Under the pieces are notes generated by a model that saw only the letters and a list, made by a program, of their open reading frames with translations, made no database searches and was not told where the DNA came from. The translations under genes and the position numbers were made by a program. Positions 42,903 to 53,402 of a stretch of DNA of 64,000 nt are shown here, in pieces; position 1 is the first letter of the stretch, and each line of letters begins with the position of its first letter. Source of the DNA: JANYHF01 sp963732765 (GTDB lineage: Bacteria; Pseudomonadota; Alphaproteobacteria; Rhizobiales; Hyphomicrobiaceae); assembly GCA_963732765.1 (NCBI GenBank), contig CAVTAS010000008.1, forward strand, positions 806,001 through 870,000, written 5' to 3'.

Positions 42903-43928
42903 GCCCCGGCCAGCTCAACAGGCTCGCCGGTGCGCGCCACCGCCTCGCCGACGATCCAAGCGTCCTTGCCCATTAATTCCAGCGTTTTCTGTGCCTCACC
43001 CTGGCTCACGAACAACAGCATGCCCAGCCCGACGTTGAACACGCGCGCCATTTCCATCGGGTCGATGTCGCCCTCGCGCTGGATCAGTTGGAACAGCGGC
43101 GGCATCGGCCAGGAGCCGCGCCGGATGCGTGCCGCAACGCGCTCGGGCAGGATGCGCGGCGGGTTCTCGATCAGCCCGCCGCCCGTGATGTGCGCCATGC
43201 CTTTGACGGTGACACCCGCCGCCCACAGCCGCTCCAGTTCCGCCAGATAGGGCCGGTGCGGGGCGAGTAGCGCATCGCCAAGCGTCTGGCCAAGCTCGGC
43301 GACCGGCGCCGTCAAATCGCGCCCGGCCAGCACCTTGCGCGCCAGGGAAAAGCCATTGGTATGCAGACCGTTCGACGCGATGCCGATGATGACGTCGCCA
43401 GGCTCGATGCTGCTACCATCGATGATCCGTGCCCGGTCGACAACGCCGACGATGGTGCCGACCAGGTCGAACTCGCCCTCTTCGTAGACTCCCGGCATCT
43501 CCGCCGTCTCGCCGCCAAGCAGCGCGCAGCCGACGGATTTGCAGGCCTCCGCGATGCCGGTGACGATCGCTGCGACCCGCTCGGGGATGAGCTTGTTGAA
43601 GGCGACATAGTCGAGGAAGAACAGCGGCCGCGCGCCCTGCACCAGGATGTCGTTGACGCAATGGCCGACGATATCGTGGCCGATCGAGTCGTAGCGGCCG
43701 AGCGCGGCGGCGATCTTGGTCTTGGTGCCGACGCCGTCGGTGCTCGCCACCAGCACGGGCGCGGCCATACCTTTCAACACGGCGCCATCGTAGAGCCCCC
43801 CGAACGCGCCGATACCCGCCAGCACTTCCTTGCCGTAGGTGGATTGCACGGCGTGTTTCATGAGGTCAACGGCGCGAGTGCCCGCCGCGATATCGACGCC
43901 GGCGTCCTTGTAGCTCGACTCTGGTCAT
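42899..43928 (-). CDS. purM: Phosphoribosylformylglycinamidine cyclo-ligase, frameshift near the start
   Basis: From MKHAVQSTYGKEVLAGIGAFGG onward the sequence is normal PurM (DGVGTKTKIAAALGRYD, LGGETAEMPGVYEEGEFDLVG, AHITGGGLIENPPRILP). The conserved N-terminal segment YKDAGVDIAAGTRAVDL is present upstream but in another frame, with no start codon of its own. ATG 43928, which overlaps the purD stop (ATGA), joins it after removal of one base near 43920, giving 342 residues. PurM makes AIR from FGAM, step 5. Confidence 0.9.
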
Positions 43929-45217
43929 GAGGCCTTGGCTCCGATATCGCGGCGGTAGTGCATGCCGTCGAAGTGAATCTTTGCCATGCCGGAGTAGGCA
44001 CGTGCGCGCGCCTCGGCAAAGCTGTCGCCGATCCCGGTGACGGCGAGCACGCGGCCGCCGTCGGTCAGTGTACGTCCGTCGGACGCAAGCCGGGTGCCGG
44101 CGTGGAAGACCAGTGTTTCCGGGGGTAACGTGTCGAAGCCGGTGATCCCGGCGCCCTTGGCGTAGCTGCCGGGGTAGCCGGCGGCGGATGCGGCGACGGT
44201 CAGCGCACATCCCTTGCGCCAGTGTGTCGGCACCTCGGCAAGGCGCCCCTCGACGCAAGCCATCAGGACATCGAACAGGTCCGTCTCCAGCAGCGGCAGG
44301 ATCACCTGCGTTTCCGGATCGCCGAAGCGGCAATTGAACTCGATGACGCGCGGGCCATCTTTCGTCAGCATCATGCCGGCATAAAGCACGCCCACGAACG
44401 GTGCGCCCTCGGCTGCCATGCCGCTGAGGGCCGGCATCAACACGCGCTCGGAAACCTGGACAACGAGACTGTGATAGTCCGCGAGCACAGCCGGCGCATA
44501 GGCGCCCATGCCACCGGTGTTCGGCCCCTGATCGTTGTCGAATACGCGCTTATGGTCCTGCGCGATCGGCATGACGCGGAAATTGGCGCCGTCGCAGAAC
44601 GCGAGCACCGAGGCTTCCGGCCCCGTCATGCGCTCCTCGATCACGACCTCGTCGCCGGCCGCACCGAACGTCCGCTCCGAGAGCATCTGGCGCAAGGCCG
44701 CTTCGGACTCGGCGCGCGTTTCCGGGATGATCACGCCCTTGCCGGCAGCCAATCCGGAGGCCTTGATCACCACCGGATAATCGACTGTGTGCAGATGGTC
44801 CAGTGCAGAGCCCAGGTCCCGGAACACGGCGTAGCGCGCCGTCGGAATGGCATGGCGCTGCATGAACGCCTTGGCGAAGGCCTTGGAGGATTCAAGCTGT
44901 GCGGCCGCTTTTGAGGGACCGAAGCAAGCGAGGCCCGCCTCCCGGCACGCATCGGCCAATCCTTCAGCCAGCGGAGCTTCGGGGCCGACCACGACCAGGC
45001 CAACACTCTCGCGACGCGCGCACGCAATAATCTCGGCAAACGCGAACTCGTCGATGGCCACGTTCGCCACCTTGGCGCCCATCGCCGCCGTGCCACCATT
45101 GCCGGGCGCCACCAGCACGCGTCCGACCCGCTCCGATTGTGCGAGCTTCCAGGCCAGCGCGTGCTCGCGCCCGCCGCGCCCGACGATCAGCACACTGACG
45201 GGATCGGCCCCGCTCAT
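43925..45217 (-). CDS. purD: Phosphoribosylamine-glycine ligase
   Basis: 430 residues from ATG 45217 (MSGADPVSVLIVGRGGREHALAW). ATP-grasp features: PVVIKASGLAAGKGV, GPNTGGMGAYAPA, EFNCRFGDPETQVILPLL. It makes GAR from phosphoribosylamine and glycine (step 2). Start overlaps the purF stop by 4 bases; stop overlaps the purM start by 4 bases. Confidence 0.95.
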   Translation of the reverse strand: MSGADPVSVLIVGRGGREHALAWKLAQSERVGRVLVAPGNGGTAAMGAKVANVAIDEFAFAEIIACARRESVGLVVVGPEAPLAEGLADACREAGLACFGPSKAAAQLESSKAFAKAFMQRHAIPTARYAVFRDLGSALDHLHTVDYPVVIKASGLAAGKGVIIPETRAESEAALRQMLSERTFGAAGDEVVIEERMTGPEASVLAFCDGANFRVMPIAQDHKRVFDNDQGPNTGGMGAYAPAVLADYHSLVVQVSERVLMPALSGMAAEGAPFVGVLYAGMMLTKDGPRVIEFNCRFGDPETQVILPLLETDLFDVLMACVEGRLAEVPTHWRKGCALTVAASAAGYPGSYAKGAGITGFDTLPPETLVFHAGTRLASDGRTLTDGGRVLAVTGIGDSFAEARARAYSGMAKIHFDGMHYRRDIGAKAS

Positions 45218-46702
45218 GCCTCCTGCCCCCACATGCTGTCGAAGCTGAGCTTCTCGGTTTCGCCGGCCAGCGCCGTTGCATCCAGCGCCAGCGGATAATC
45301 GCCCGTGAAGCACGCGCTGCAATGGCCGCAGCCGGCGCGCGTCTTGCCCCCGGTGACGCAGGCCATCATGCCCTCGTGCGAGAGATAAGCGAGGCTATCG
45401 GCGCCGATATGGTCGCGCACCTGCTCGACGCTCATCTCGTGCGCGATCAGCTGCTTGTGCCCGGCCATGTCGATGCCCATGAAGCAGGGATGGCGCACGG
45501 GCGGCGAAGAAACGCGCACATGCACCTCGGTCGCGCCGCCTTCGCGCAAGAGACGGACGATAGGGCCGATGGTATTGCCGCGCACGATCGAATCGTCGAT
45601 CAGCACCACGCGCTTGCCGGCGAGATTGGCGTTCAGCGGATTGAATTTGAGATGGATGCCCGCCTTGCGCAGCTGGTCGTCGGGCTGAATGAAGGTGCGA
45701 CCGATATAGCGGTTCTTGGTCAGGCCCTCGCTATAGGGAATGCCCGAGGCAGCCGCGTAGCCGATGGCGGCGGGGGTGGCGCTATCGGGCACGCCGATCA
45801 CCAAGTCAGCCGGGACACCAGAACTCTTTGGCCAGCTGCGCACCCAATTTCTGACGTATGCTGTGGATGCCCTTGCCTTCCAGCAGCGTATCGGGACGGG
45901 CGAAATAGACGTACTCGAACACGCAGAGCGATGTTGTCTTGGCGCGCTTGGCCCCTTCGACGCTGGCCACGCCATTGCGGTCGAGCCGGACGATCTCGCC
46001 CGGCTCGATCTCGCGCAGGTAGGTCGCGCCGATAGTGGCGAGCGCGCAGCTTTCGGACGCGACGACAAAACCCTTGCTCCCGTCCGCGGCGGTGATCTCG
46101 CCCAGGCACAGCGGGCGCAACCCCAGCGGATCTCGGCATGCGAAGACGGCGTCGCGGGTGAGAATCACCAGGGAATACGCCCCTTCCGCCGCCGCCATGA
46201 AGGCCTGGATGCGGGCTTCCCAATCCGGCTTCAGCGATGCGGGCGACACCGGCGGGGCGGCCAGCATCTGGATGATCACCTCGCTGTCGCTGGATGAGGA
46301 CAGACCGACACCGCGTTCCAGCAGGGTACGGCGCAATTTCGCGGCATTGGTGAGATTGCCGTTGTGGCCGACGCCGAGCGGGCCGTAGATGCTCTCGATC
46401 AGATAGGGCTGCGCATTGCGCAGGTGCGACGATCCCGTGGTTGAATAGCGGTTGTGCCCGATCGCCAGGTGGCCCTTCAGCGGCTTCAGGCGCTCCTCGG
46501 TGAACACCTGGGCGACCAGCCCCATGCCCTTATGGACGTAGGCGGAGCGCCCGTCGCTGCTGGCGATGCCGGCACTCTCCTGGCCACGATGTTGCAAGGC
46601 ATAGAGCGCAAAGAAGGTCTGCCGCGCCACATCCATGCCCGGCGCGTAGATGCCGAAGACGCCGCAGGCCTCGCGCGGCCGGTCAAATTCGTCAGTCATC
46701 AT
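45214..46702 (-). CDS. purF: Amidophosphoribosyltransferase, one frameshift
   Basis: The N-terminal glutaminase domain begins after a propeptide (MMTDEFDRPREA|CGVFGIYAPG; the Cys is the nucleophile). The frame breaks in GAQLAKE near 45822; removing one base continues it as SGVPADLVIGVPDSATPAAIGY, giving 495 residues. The PRPP motif is VVLIDDSIVRGNTI. The C-terminal CGHCSACFTGDYP carries Cys of the [4Fe-4S]-cluster type seen in Bacillus PurF. It catalyses the first committed step of purine synthesis. As the gene is essential for purine synthesis and otherwise intact, an error in the sequence is likelier than a mutation. Confidence 0.92.
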
Positions 46703-47661
46703 CGTAAGGACTCCAGGGCCTTGGCGATGCGGGGACCGGCCGGCTGCGCGCCGGGGACGAAGGTGGTGCCCGTAAGGCGTTCATAGACCGAAATGTAGCG
46801 GGAGGCGAGGTCGGCGACAAACGCGGGCGGCAGCGGCGGGACCGGGCCGTCGCCGCGATAACCCTGGGCTGCGAACCACAGCCGCAGGTGTTCCTTGTCG
46901 AAACTGTCGGGTTCGGCGCCGGAGGCGCGCGCGCCCGCATAGCTGTCGCGGCTCCAGTAGCGGCTGCAATCGGGCGTATGCACCTCATCGATCAGCGCAA
47001 GCGCGCCGTCGATCAGGCCGAACTCATATTTGGTGTCGACCAGGATAAGGCCCGTGGCGTTGGCGCGTTGCTGGCCGCGCTTGAAGATGGCGAGCGCGGC
47101 CGTGCGCACCTGCCGCCACAAATCCACTTGAACTAGCCCGCGCGAGACCACTTCGGCCTCGGTCAGCCGCTCGTCGTGTTCGCCTGCCGCCGCCTTAGTG
47201 GTCGGCGTGATGACGGGTTCGGGGAGCGCGTCGTTCTTCTGCAATCCGGACGGCAGTTTCAAGCCGTATGGCAGCGCGACGCCGGACTTGTAGAGCATCC
47301 ACAGCGACGTCGATGTGCTGCCGGTGATGTGGCCGCGCACAACGACCTCGACTGGCAGCGCCGCTGCCTCGCGCGCGATGGTCACGTTGGGATCGGGCAT
47401 CGCGATAAAGTGCGATGGCAGAACATCTGCTAGCTGATCGAACCACCAGGCGCTGAGCTGATTGAGCAGCTGCCCCTTGAACGGCACCGCGCCGACCACG
47501 CGGTCGAAGGCCGAGACGCGGTCAGAGGTGATGAGGATGCGCTTGGCCCCGCGCACGTAGCTGTCGCGGACTTTTCCGGTGTGCTTGGCGCCGAGGTTCG
47601 GGATGTCGATGCTGGTGAAGGCATCGGGGATGGCGGCGATGAGTTGGGCGTGGTTTAGCAT
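46699..47661 (-). CDS. purC: Phosphoribosylaminoimidazole-succinocarboxamide synthase (long form)
   Basis: 320 residues from ATG 47661 (MLNHAQLIAAIPDAFTSIDI). LGAKHTGKVRDSYV, RILITSDRVSAFD, VEVVVRGHITGSTSTSLW and LVDTKYEFGLIDGALALIDEVHTPD are SAICAR synthase motifs. The ~300-residue form differs from the ~240-residue PurC of most alphaproteobacteria. It makes SAICAR from CAIR and aspartate (step 8). The start overlaps nothing upstream: repeat B2 fills the 223-base gap to purQ. Stop overlaps purF start by 4 bases. Confidence 0.94.
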   Translation of the reverse strand: MLNHAQLIAAIPDAFTSIDIPNLGAKHTGKVRDSYVRGAKRILITSDRVSAFDRVVGAVPFKGQLLNQLSAWWFDQLADVLPSHFIAMPDPNVTIAREAAALPVEVVVRGHITGSTSTSLWMLYKSGVALPYGLKLPSGLQKNDALPEPVITPTTKAAAGEHDERLTEAEVVSRGLVQVDLWRQVRTAALAIFKRGQQRANATGLILVDTKYEFGLIDGALALIDEVHTPDCSRYWSRDSYAGARASGAEPDSFDKEHLRLWFAAQGYRGDGPVPPLPPAFVADLASRYISVYERLTGTTFVPGAQPAGPRIAKALESLR

Positions 47662-47677
47662 GGCGAACGTGCCTCTT

Positions 47678-47842
47678 CCTTCTCCCTTTGGGAGAAGGTG
47701 GCGCACCCTGCGCGGAGGCGCAAAAGCAAATGGGGCGCCGGATGAGAGGATTGCGGCCGAGGATAGATCACCGCTGGTGCGTTCACCTCCGGCAGCAATC
47801 CCCTCATCCGCCCTTTGGGCACCTTCTCCCAAAGGGAGAAGG
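47678..47842. repeat. Composite palindromic repeat, family B, copy 2
   Basis: Terminal hairpins CCTTCTCCCTTTGGGAGAAGG-like (47678-47698) and CCTTCTCCCAAAGGGAGAAGG-like (47822-47842) flank CGGATGAGAGGATTGC / GCAATCCCCTCATCCG and a GGCGCC-type inner stem. It lies between purQ and purC inside the purine operon, ending 17 bases upstream of purC in the direction of transcription (47661). Confidence 0.87.
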
Positions 47843-47884
47843 CCATGGATCCGATAAGTCGGTGATTGTTCAGGAACATCTAAT

Positions 47885-48673
47885 CTAAACCTGCCCCGCG
47901 TAGCGAACGCCGTTCTGGAACAGGGCCAGCCCGGATTGTCCGCTGACACCGCGATGGAACTGCGGATGCTGCTCGGGGCGGATGTGGTTCTCGGGATGGG
48001 GCATCAGGCCGAGAATGGTGCCGGTGGGATCGGTGATGCCGGCGATATTGCCGGCCGAGCCGTTGGGGTTATGCGGGTAGCCGGCGAGCGCGCCCTGATC
48101 GTCCGTGTAGCGCAGGGCTATGCCGCCACGCTCTTCCAGCCGCACATAGGTCTCGACGTCGCGCACGACGAACTGGCCTTCGCCGTGGGCAACCGGGCAA
48201 TGGATCGGTTCTTCCAGGCCCTTGGTGAAGACGCACGGGCTGGCGGCGTTCGGGGCGAGGTGCACCCAGCGGCATTCGAAATGTCCGCGTTCGTTGCGCG
48301 TGAGCGTGGCCAGCGGCTTGGACGGGAAGAGGCCATCGTCGGCCGGCAGCAGCCCTGATTTCACCAGGGCCTGGAAACCGTTACAAATCCCAAGGATGGG
48401 GCGTTTCTTGGCGTGAAAGGCGCGCAAGTCGTCGCCAAGCCGATGCGCCAGCGCCACGGCCCAGAGCTTTCCCGCGCCAAGATCGTCGCCAGCCGAAAAG
48501 CCGCCTGGAAGAACGAGCATCTGGTAGTCGGCAAGTTTCCGGTCGCCCGACGTGACCTGATTGAGATGCGCGATTTCCGGCGCACCGCCGGCCAGCTCGC
48601 AGGCCCAGGCGACGTCGCGGTCGCGGTTGCTGCCAGTGGCGGAAATAATCATTATGCGAGGTTTGCTGGCCAT
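47885..48673 (-). CDS. purQ: Phosphoribosylformylglycinamidine synthase glutaminase subunit PurQ
   Basis: 262 residues. Class I glutaminase: nucleophile Cys in ILGICNGFQALVKSGLLP, His-Glu in GLMPHPENHI. Longer than the ~225-residue Bacillus-type PurQ. It supplies ammonia to PurL. Start ATG abuts the stop of purSL directly (48673/48674), consistent with a complex of the two. Confidence 0.94.
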   Translation of the reverse strand: MASKPRIMIISATGSNRDRDVAWACELAGGAPEIAHLNQVTSGDRKLADYQMLVLPGGFSAGDDLGAGKLWAVALAHRLGDDLRAFHAKKRPILGICNGFQALVKSGLLPADDGLFPSKPLATLTRNERGHFECRWVHLAPNAASPCVFTKGLEEPIHCPVAHGEGQFVVRDVETYVRLEERGGIALRYTDDQGALAGYPHNPNGSAGNIAGITDPTGTILGLMPHPENHIRPEQHPQFHRGVSGQSGLALFQNGVRYAGQV

Positions 48674-51530
48674 CTATGCGGCCTCCGCCAGGTGGCCCCG
48701 GAAGGCTTCGGTCAACATGGTGAGCGTCACATCGACAACCTTGGTGCCGGCGGCCATGACTTTCAGTCGCGTGCGATTGGTCACCGTGCCGATGAAGGCG
48801 AGCGGCGATCCATGCATGGCAGCCTGGAATGCGGCCTGATCGTCGAGCGTGACCTCGACAACGATGCGTCCAAGGGACTCGGAGAAGGCCAGCGCGTTGG
48901 GCGACGGCCGCGCGCCATCCGACAGAACCAAGTCGAGAGCCACCTCCGCGCCCAGAGCGCCACCAAGCGCCATTTCGGCAATCGCTGGAAGCAGTCCGCC
49001 ATCGGAGCAATCGTGGGCGGCCTTGATGAGCCCTTGGGTCATGGCGCGGTGCAGGGCGCGGTATGTCTCGAGCGGGTTGGCCGGGAGTGCGGGCACGGTG
49101 CCGGGCAGTTCGTCCCGCGTGTCCCCGATGACATAAATGAGATTTCCTGCAGCTTTGAAGTCGCTTGTCACCGACTTCGTCACATCCGGCACAATGCCCA
49201 TTGCGCTGATCAGCAACGTCCCAGGGATCGCATGCTTCTTGCCATCCGCGCCAAGAAACTCATTGTTCAGACTGTCCTTGCCCGACACGAACGGCGTGCC
49301 GTACGCCAACGCAGCGTCGTGGCAGCCTTCGCAGCAACGCACCAGGCTGCCCAGCCGGTCCGGCAGGCGCGGATTGCCCCAGCAGAAGTTATCCAGGATC
49401 GCGATGCGGTCGGGATCGGCGCCGACGGCGACGCAGTTGCGGACCGCCTCGTCCACCGCCGCCCAGGCCATGGCATAGGGATCGATCTTGCCGAGCGCCA
49501 CGTTCATGCCGACGCTGAGGGCGACGCCCTGCTTGGAGCCGGCGCGCCAGGTGTCCTGCGGGGCGATAACCGCGGCGTCTCCGGGGCCGTAGCCGCCGGG
49601 GCCAACGAAGGGTTTGACGACCGTGCCGCCCTGCACCTCGGTGTCGTAGCGGCGCACGATGTCTTCGCTGCTGCGGGTGCCGGGACGGGCGAGCAGGGCG
49701 AGCAGCGTTTTCGTGAGATCGGTGTTTTCATCTTTGGGCGTTGCAATGACGGCCTTCGGCGGCGACCATTCGGCCGTCAGCTCCATGCGGGGAATGCCGT
49801 CGTTGAGGAACGCCGTCGACGAGATCGCCGACGATCCGTTCACCCCACATCAGGCGCACGCGGTTGTCGCCAGTGAACTCACCCAGCGCCGTAGCCTCGA
49901 TGTCGAGACCATCGCAGATCTCTTTCACGCGCGGCCAATGCTGAGGTGGCACCGCCAGTACCATGCGCTCCTGCGCCTCGCTGAGCCAGATCTCCCAGGG
50001 CTGCAGCCCTGAGTATTTCAGCGGCACACGATCCAGATGCACCAACGCGCCCAGCTCCGCCGCCATCTCACCGATGGACGACGACAGTCCGCCTGCGCCG
50101 CAATCGGTAATGGCGGTGTACAGCTTTTCGTCGCGGGCGCGCAAGACCGCTTCCATGGCCTGCTTTTCGTGGATCGGATGGCCGATCTGCACCGAGCTGC
50201 CGGCGATCTGCGCGGTTTCCACGCCCATCTCCATGGACGAAAAGGTCGCCCCGCCAATGCCGTCGCGGCCCGTGCGGCCGCCGATCACCACCACGAGATC
50301 GCCGGGATTGGCCTGACGCGGATGCGCGCCCTTCGGCACGATGCCGAGGCAGCCGCAGAATACCAGCGGATTTGCCGTGTACCCCTCATCGTAGCAGAAC
50401 GCCCCATTGACGGTCGGGATGCCCATCTTGTTGCCGTAGTCCTCGATGCCGTGTGTCACGCCCTCGGCGATGCGGCGGGGGTGCAGCACGCCATCGGGCA
50501 GGCTCGCCGGGTCCATGTCCTGCGGGCCGAAACACAGCACGTCGGTGTTGGCAATGGGACGGGCCGAGACGCCGATGATATCGCGCACCACGCCGCCGAC
50601 CCCGGTATTGGCGCCGCCGAACGGTTCCAACGCGGACGGATGATTGTGGGTTTCGACCTTGAAGGCGATGTCCCAATCGTCCGTGAACGCCACGACGCCG
50701 GCATTGTCGACGAAGGCGGAGCGCACCCAGGGTTTGTCGATCTTTTCGGTGGCGGCGCGGATATAGGATTTCAAGAGGCCGTCGATCTCGCGCGGCGGCT
50801 TGCCGTTCTCTGAATACTGGATGCGGGCCCTGAACGTCTTGTGGACGCAATGCTCGGACCAGGTCTGGGCCAGCATCTCGATCTCGGCGTCGGTGGGATC
50901 GCGGCCCTCGGCGCGGAAATAGGTCTGTATCGCCCGCATTTCGTTGATGTCGAGCGCGAGGCGGCGAGTTTTGCTGACGACCAACAATCCGTCATCGGAG
51001 AGATCGCGCAAGGGGATGCTGGCGATCTCGACGGTGAAAGCGCCGGTGTCGGCCACGAAAGGCGCCTCGATTGGGCGGTCGATGGCGCAGGTCTGCACCA
51101 CCTGGTTGATGATCAGGCTCTCGGCGATGGTTTTCACCATGGGCGCGCTCAATACGCCCGTCAGCACATAGCGCTGGCCGACCGCGATCTGCCCCAGGCC
51201 ATCGATGCCGATCAGCCGGGCGCCGCCGCGCAGGCTTTCGGCAGCGCTATCGGTGACGCCGGGCAGCAGGGTGACTTCGATGGCATGCTGCTTGGGCTGC
51301 AGCCGGGCGGGTGCGCCGAGCCGCGCCTCTTCCAGAATGTCGTCGACCAGCAGGGTGTCGATCAGCCGGCGCAAATCGGCGCGGGGCGGGGCGGTCTCCA
51401 GGAAGTACAGATCGCTGACCTGAACCGACACCGTCGTTTTGAGGCCGCTGTGCTCGACCTGCTCGGCTAGCCGGCGGCCGCGCGCATCGGGCCGGCCGGA
51501 CTTCGGAGCAACCTCGATACGGGTGATCAT
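48674..51530 (-). CDS. purL: Fused PurS-PurL FGAM synthase, one frameshift
   Basis: Start ATG 51530 (MITRIEVAPKSGRPDARG). The first ~190 residues are two PurS-like domains, followed by PurL: AQTWSEHCVHKTFRAR, AFKVETHNHPSALEPFGGANTG, DYGNKMGIPTVNGA, GGRTGRDGIGGATFSS. The frame breaks at about 49813; removing one base continues it as AFLNDGIPRMELTAEW...SEALGRIV-like C-terminus (VSGKDSLNNEF, AHDCSDGGLLPAIAEMALGG). Corrected length 951 residues. PurS and PurL are normally separate (80 and ~735 residues) in alphaproteobacteria. Catalyses FGAR to FGAM with PurQ (step 4). First gene of the operon. Confidence 0.9.
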
Positions 51531-51725
51531 GGGTATGCCCATCCGATGTTTTGGGGCGAGAGCGTGCAACGGCAACGCGCGGCAGGCAGGGCGATGCTGC
51601 ACTGCGGTATGTTTCCGTCACAGAACGGTAACAGAGTCGAGTCGGCAACCCGCCGCAGGGGGCGGTCCACAACAGAAAACCTGCGAGGTCTTCGTAGGTT
51701 GGCTCAAGCTTTGCGCGACCCAGAC

Positions 51726-52898
51726 CTACACACGTAACCCGCGCATCCGATCGGGCAACAAGGCGATGACATCGGTGCCGGCGTTGGCGAAGGCGATCCG
51801 GATGTGCGTGTCCTGGCCCGGCCCGAAGTAGCTGCCCGGCAGCGCCAGCACGCCGTGCCTCATGGCCAGTGTTTCGGCAACCTGGATCGACGGCGTGCCG
51901 GTGAAGGGGTGCCGGACATAGGCGAAATACGCCCCCAGCGACGACACCTGCCAGTCGTTGATCCCGGCCAGTGCGGCCCGGCAGGCCGTGCCGCGGCGGA
52001 CGATCTCGTCGCGGGTCTCGCGCCGCCATTTGCCAAGCGCACCGATGCCCCAGGCCACCGCCGCCTGCGCCGGACGGGGCGGGCAGATGATGATGGTGTC
52101 GAGCGACTTTTCCATCTCCTTGACGATGGCGCCTCCTGCCGTCATGGCGCCCAGCCGGTGACCGGGCATGCAGTAGGCCTTCGAAAAACTGTAGAGCTGG
52201 ATGACGTTGTCGCGCCAATTGGGGCGGCGGAACAGCTTGTGCGGTGGATTATCGCTTGGTGGCAGAAAGTCTCGATACGTCTCGTCCATTACCAGCCAAA
52301 TCCCATTGGATTCCGCTAGATTACCGAAGTTTTCAATTGTTTCCGGTGGATATATCGCTCCGGTCGGATTGTTCGGCGTGACCAGCACAATGGCGCGGGT
52401 GCGGGCGTCGATGAGTTTGGCGGCGACGTGCGGGTCGGGCACGAAACCGGCCTCGGCGGAGGTTGGGAGCGGGCGCGCCTCGATGCCAAGCATGCTTAAC
52501 GCCATCTGATGGTTAAAGTACCACGGCGTGGGCAACAGCACATTGTCGCCGGCCTTGGCCAGGGCCAGGATGGTTACGAAAAACGCCAGGTTGCAGCCTG
52601 CGGTGATCTGCACGTCGGCCGGGGCGAACTCGGCACCGTAGATGGTGGATTGCTCGGCGGCGAAGGCCTTGCGCAGGATCTCGTCGCCGAAAATGGCGCC
52701 GTAGCGGGCGCCCGCGGGATCGGCTGCGCCCTGGCCCAGGCGCTCCAGTAGCTCGGGCGGAGGCGGCGTTCCGGGCGCGGCCTGCGCCATGTTGATCAGT
52801 GGCCCGGCCTTGCCGTCGTAGCGGGCGACCCAGGCATAGGCCTCCGGGATCGGCGGGGTCGAGGTATCGAGAAGGTGCGGATTAAGCGGGGCTTGCAT
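51726..52898 (-). CDS. Class I/II PLP-dependent aminotransferase
   Basis: 390 residues from ATG 52898. Landmarks: ITAGCNLAFFVTILALAK, VTPNNPTGAIYPPETI, MDETYRDF and the PLP-lysine region QLYSFSKAYCMPGHRLGA. The pattern is that of aspartate/aromatic-type aminotransferases, but the amino acid is not identifiable. It is upstream of, and in the same direction as, the purine operon with a 195-base gap, and divergent from the YCII/sigma pair. Confidence 0.88.
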   Translation of the reverse strand: MQAPLNPHLLDTSTPPIPEAYAWVARYDGKAGPLINMAQAAPGTPPPPELLERLGQGAADPAGARYGAIFGDEILRKAFAAEQSTIYGAEFAPADVQITAGCNLAFFVTILALAKAGDNVLLPTPWYFNHQMALSMLGIEARPLPTSAEAGFVPDPHVAAKLIDARTRAIVLVTPNNPTGAIYPPETIENFGNLAESNGIWLVMDETYRDFLPPSDNPPHKLFRRPNWRDNVIQLYSFSKAYCMPGHRLGAMTAGGAIVKEMEKSLDTIIICPPRPAQAAVAWGIGALGKWRRETRDEIVRRGTACRAALAGINDWQVSSLGAYFAYVRHPFTGTPSIQVAETLAMRHGVLALPGSYFGPGQDTHIRIAFANAGTDVIALLPDRMRGLRV

Positions 52899-52941
52899 GG
52901 GCGGCGGTCTCCGGACGGTGCAAAGGCTATTTGCAGGTCGG

Positions 52942-52968
52942 TGTCGAAATGCGCAAGCCTCGCGCGTC
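52942..52968 (+). promoter_or_regulatory. Candidate ECF42-type promoter of the YCII/sigma pair
   Basis: TGTCGA (52942-52947) and CGTC (52965-52968) separated by 17 bases, ending about 50 bases upstream of the YCII start. TGTCGA/CG(A/T)C is the promoter type I recall for ECF42 sigma factors, which activate their own DGPF/YCII partner genes. It also lies in the divergent gap to the aminotransferase gene. Confidence 0.55.
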
Positions 52969-53018
52969 ATACTCCTGACAGGGCATCGGGTCCTGCCAAC
53001 CAACCGGAGGATTTCCCA

Positions 53019-53402
53019 ATGAAGTATATGCTCCACATCTTCGCCAGCGAAGCCGGGTTTGCCGCTATGCCCAAGGACGCCATGGAAGCCGGAATGGCGC
53101 AGTATTTCGCCTATAACGACGCACTCAAGAAGGCGAAGGTCTATGTCGCGGGCGACCGGCTGCATCCGGTGGCGACGGCCAGTACGGTGCGGGTCGTCGA
53201 CGGTAAGACCAAGGTGCAGGATGGCCCCTACGCCGAGACCAAGGAGCAGTTGGGCGGCTACTACATCATCGATGTGCCCAATCTCGACGAGGCCCTGAAA
53301 TGGGCTGCCAAATGCCCTGGCGCGCATCACGGTATTGTGGAAGTCCGGGCGCTCTGGACGGGCAGCGAGGACCGCGACGTTGGAACGCTCAAATACAGCT
53401 GA
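53019..53402 (+). CDS. YCII-related (DGPF) protein
   Basis: 127 residues from ATG 53019, preceded by CCGGAGG. KYMLHIFASEAGF, DGPYAETKEQLGGYYIIDVPNLDEAL and AAKCPGAHHGIVEVRAL define the DGPF/YCII family; the DGPF motif reads DGPY here. Enzymatic function is not established for most members. It overlaps the following sigma gene by about 23 bases, a pairing typical of ECF42. Confidence 0.92.
   Translation: MKYMLHIFASEAGFAAMPKDAMEAGMAQYFAYNDALKKAKVYVAGDRLHPVATASTVRVVDGKTKVQDGPYAETKEQLGGYYIIDVPNLDEALKWAAKCPGAHHGIVEVRALWTGSEDRDVGTLKYS

Noticed and set aside
45214..46702. Programmed frameshift in purF
   Set aside because: No slippery heptamer or downstream pseudoknot is evident, and four other genes carry the same kind of single-base excess.
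47662..47949. N-terminal extension of PurC through repeat B2
   Set aside because: The extra 96 codons are translated repeat; ATG 47661 starts the known PurC N-terminus.
51531..51725. Purine or PRPP/ppGpp riboswitch upstream of purSL
   Set aside because: No conserved riboswitch core or terminator pair could be recognised by eye in the 195-base gap. A covariance search would decide.
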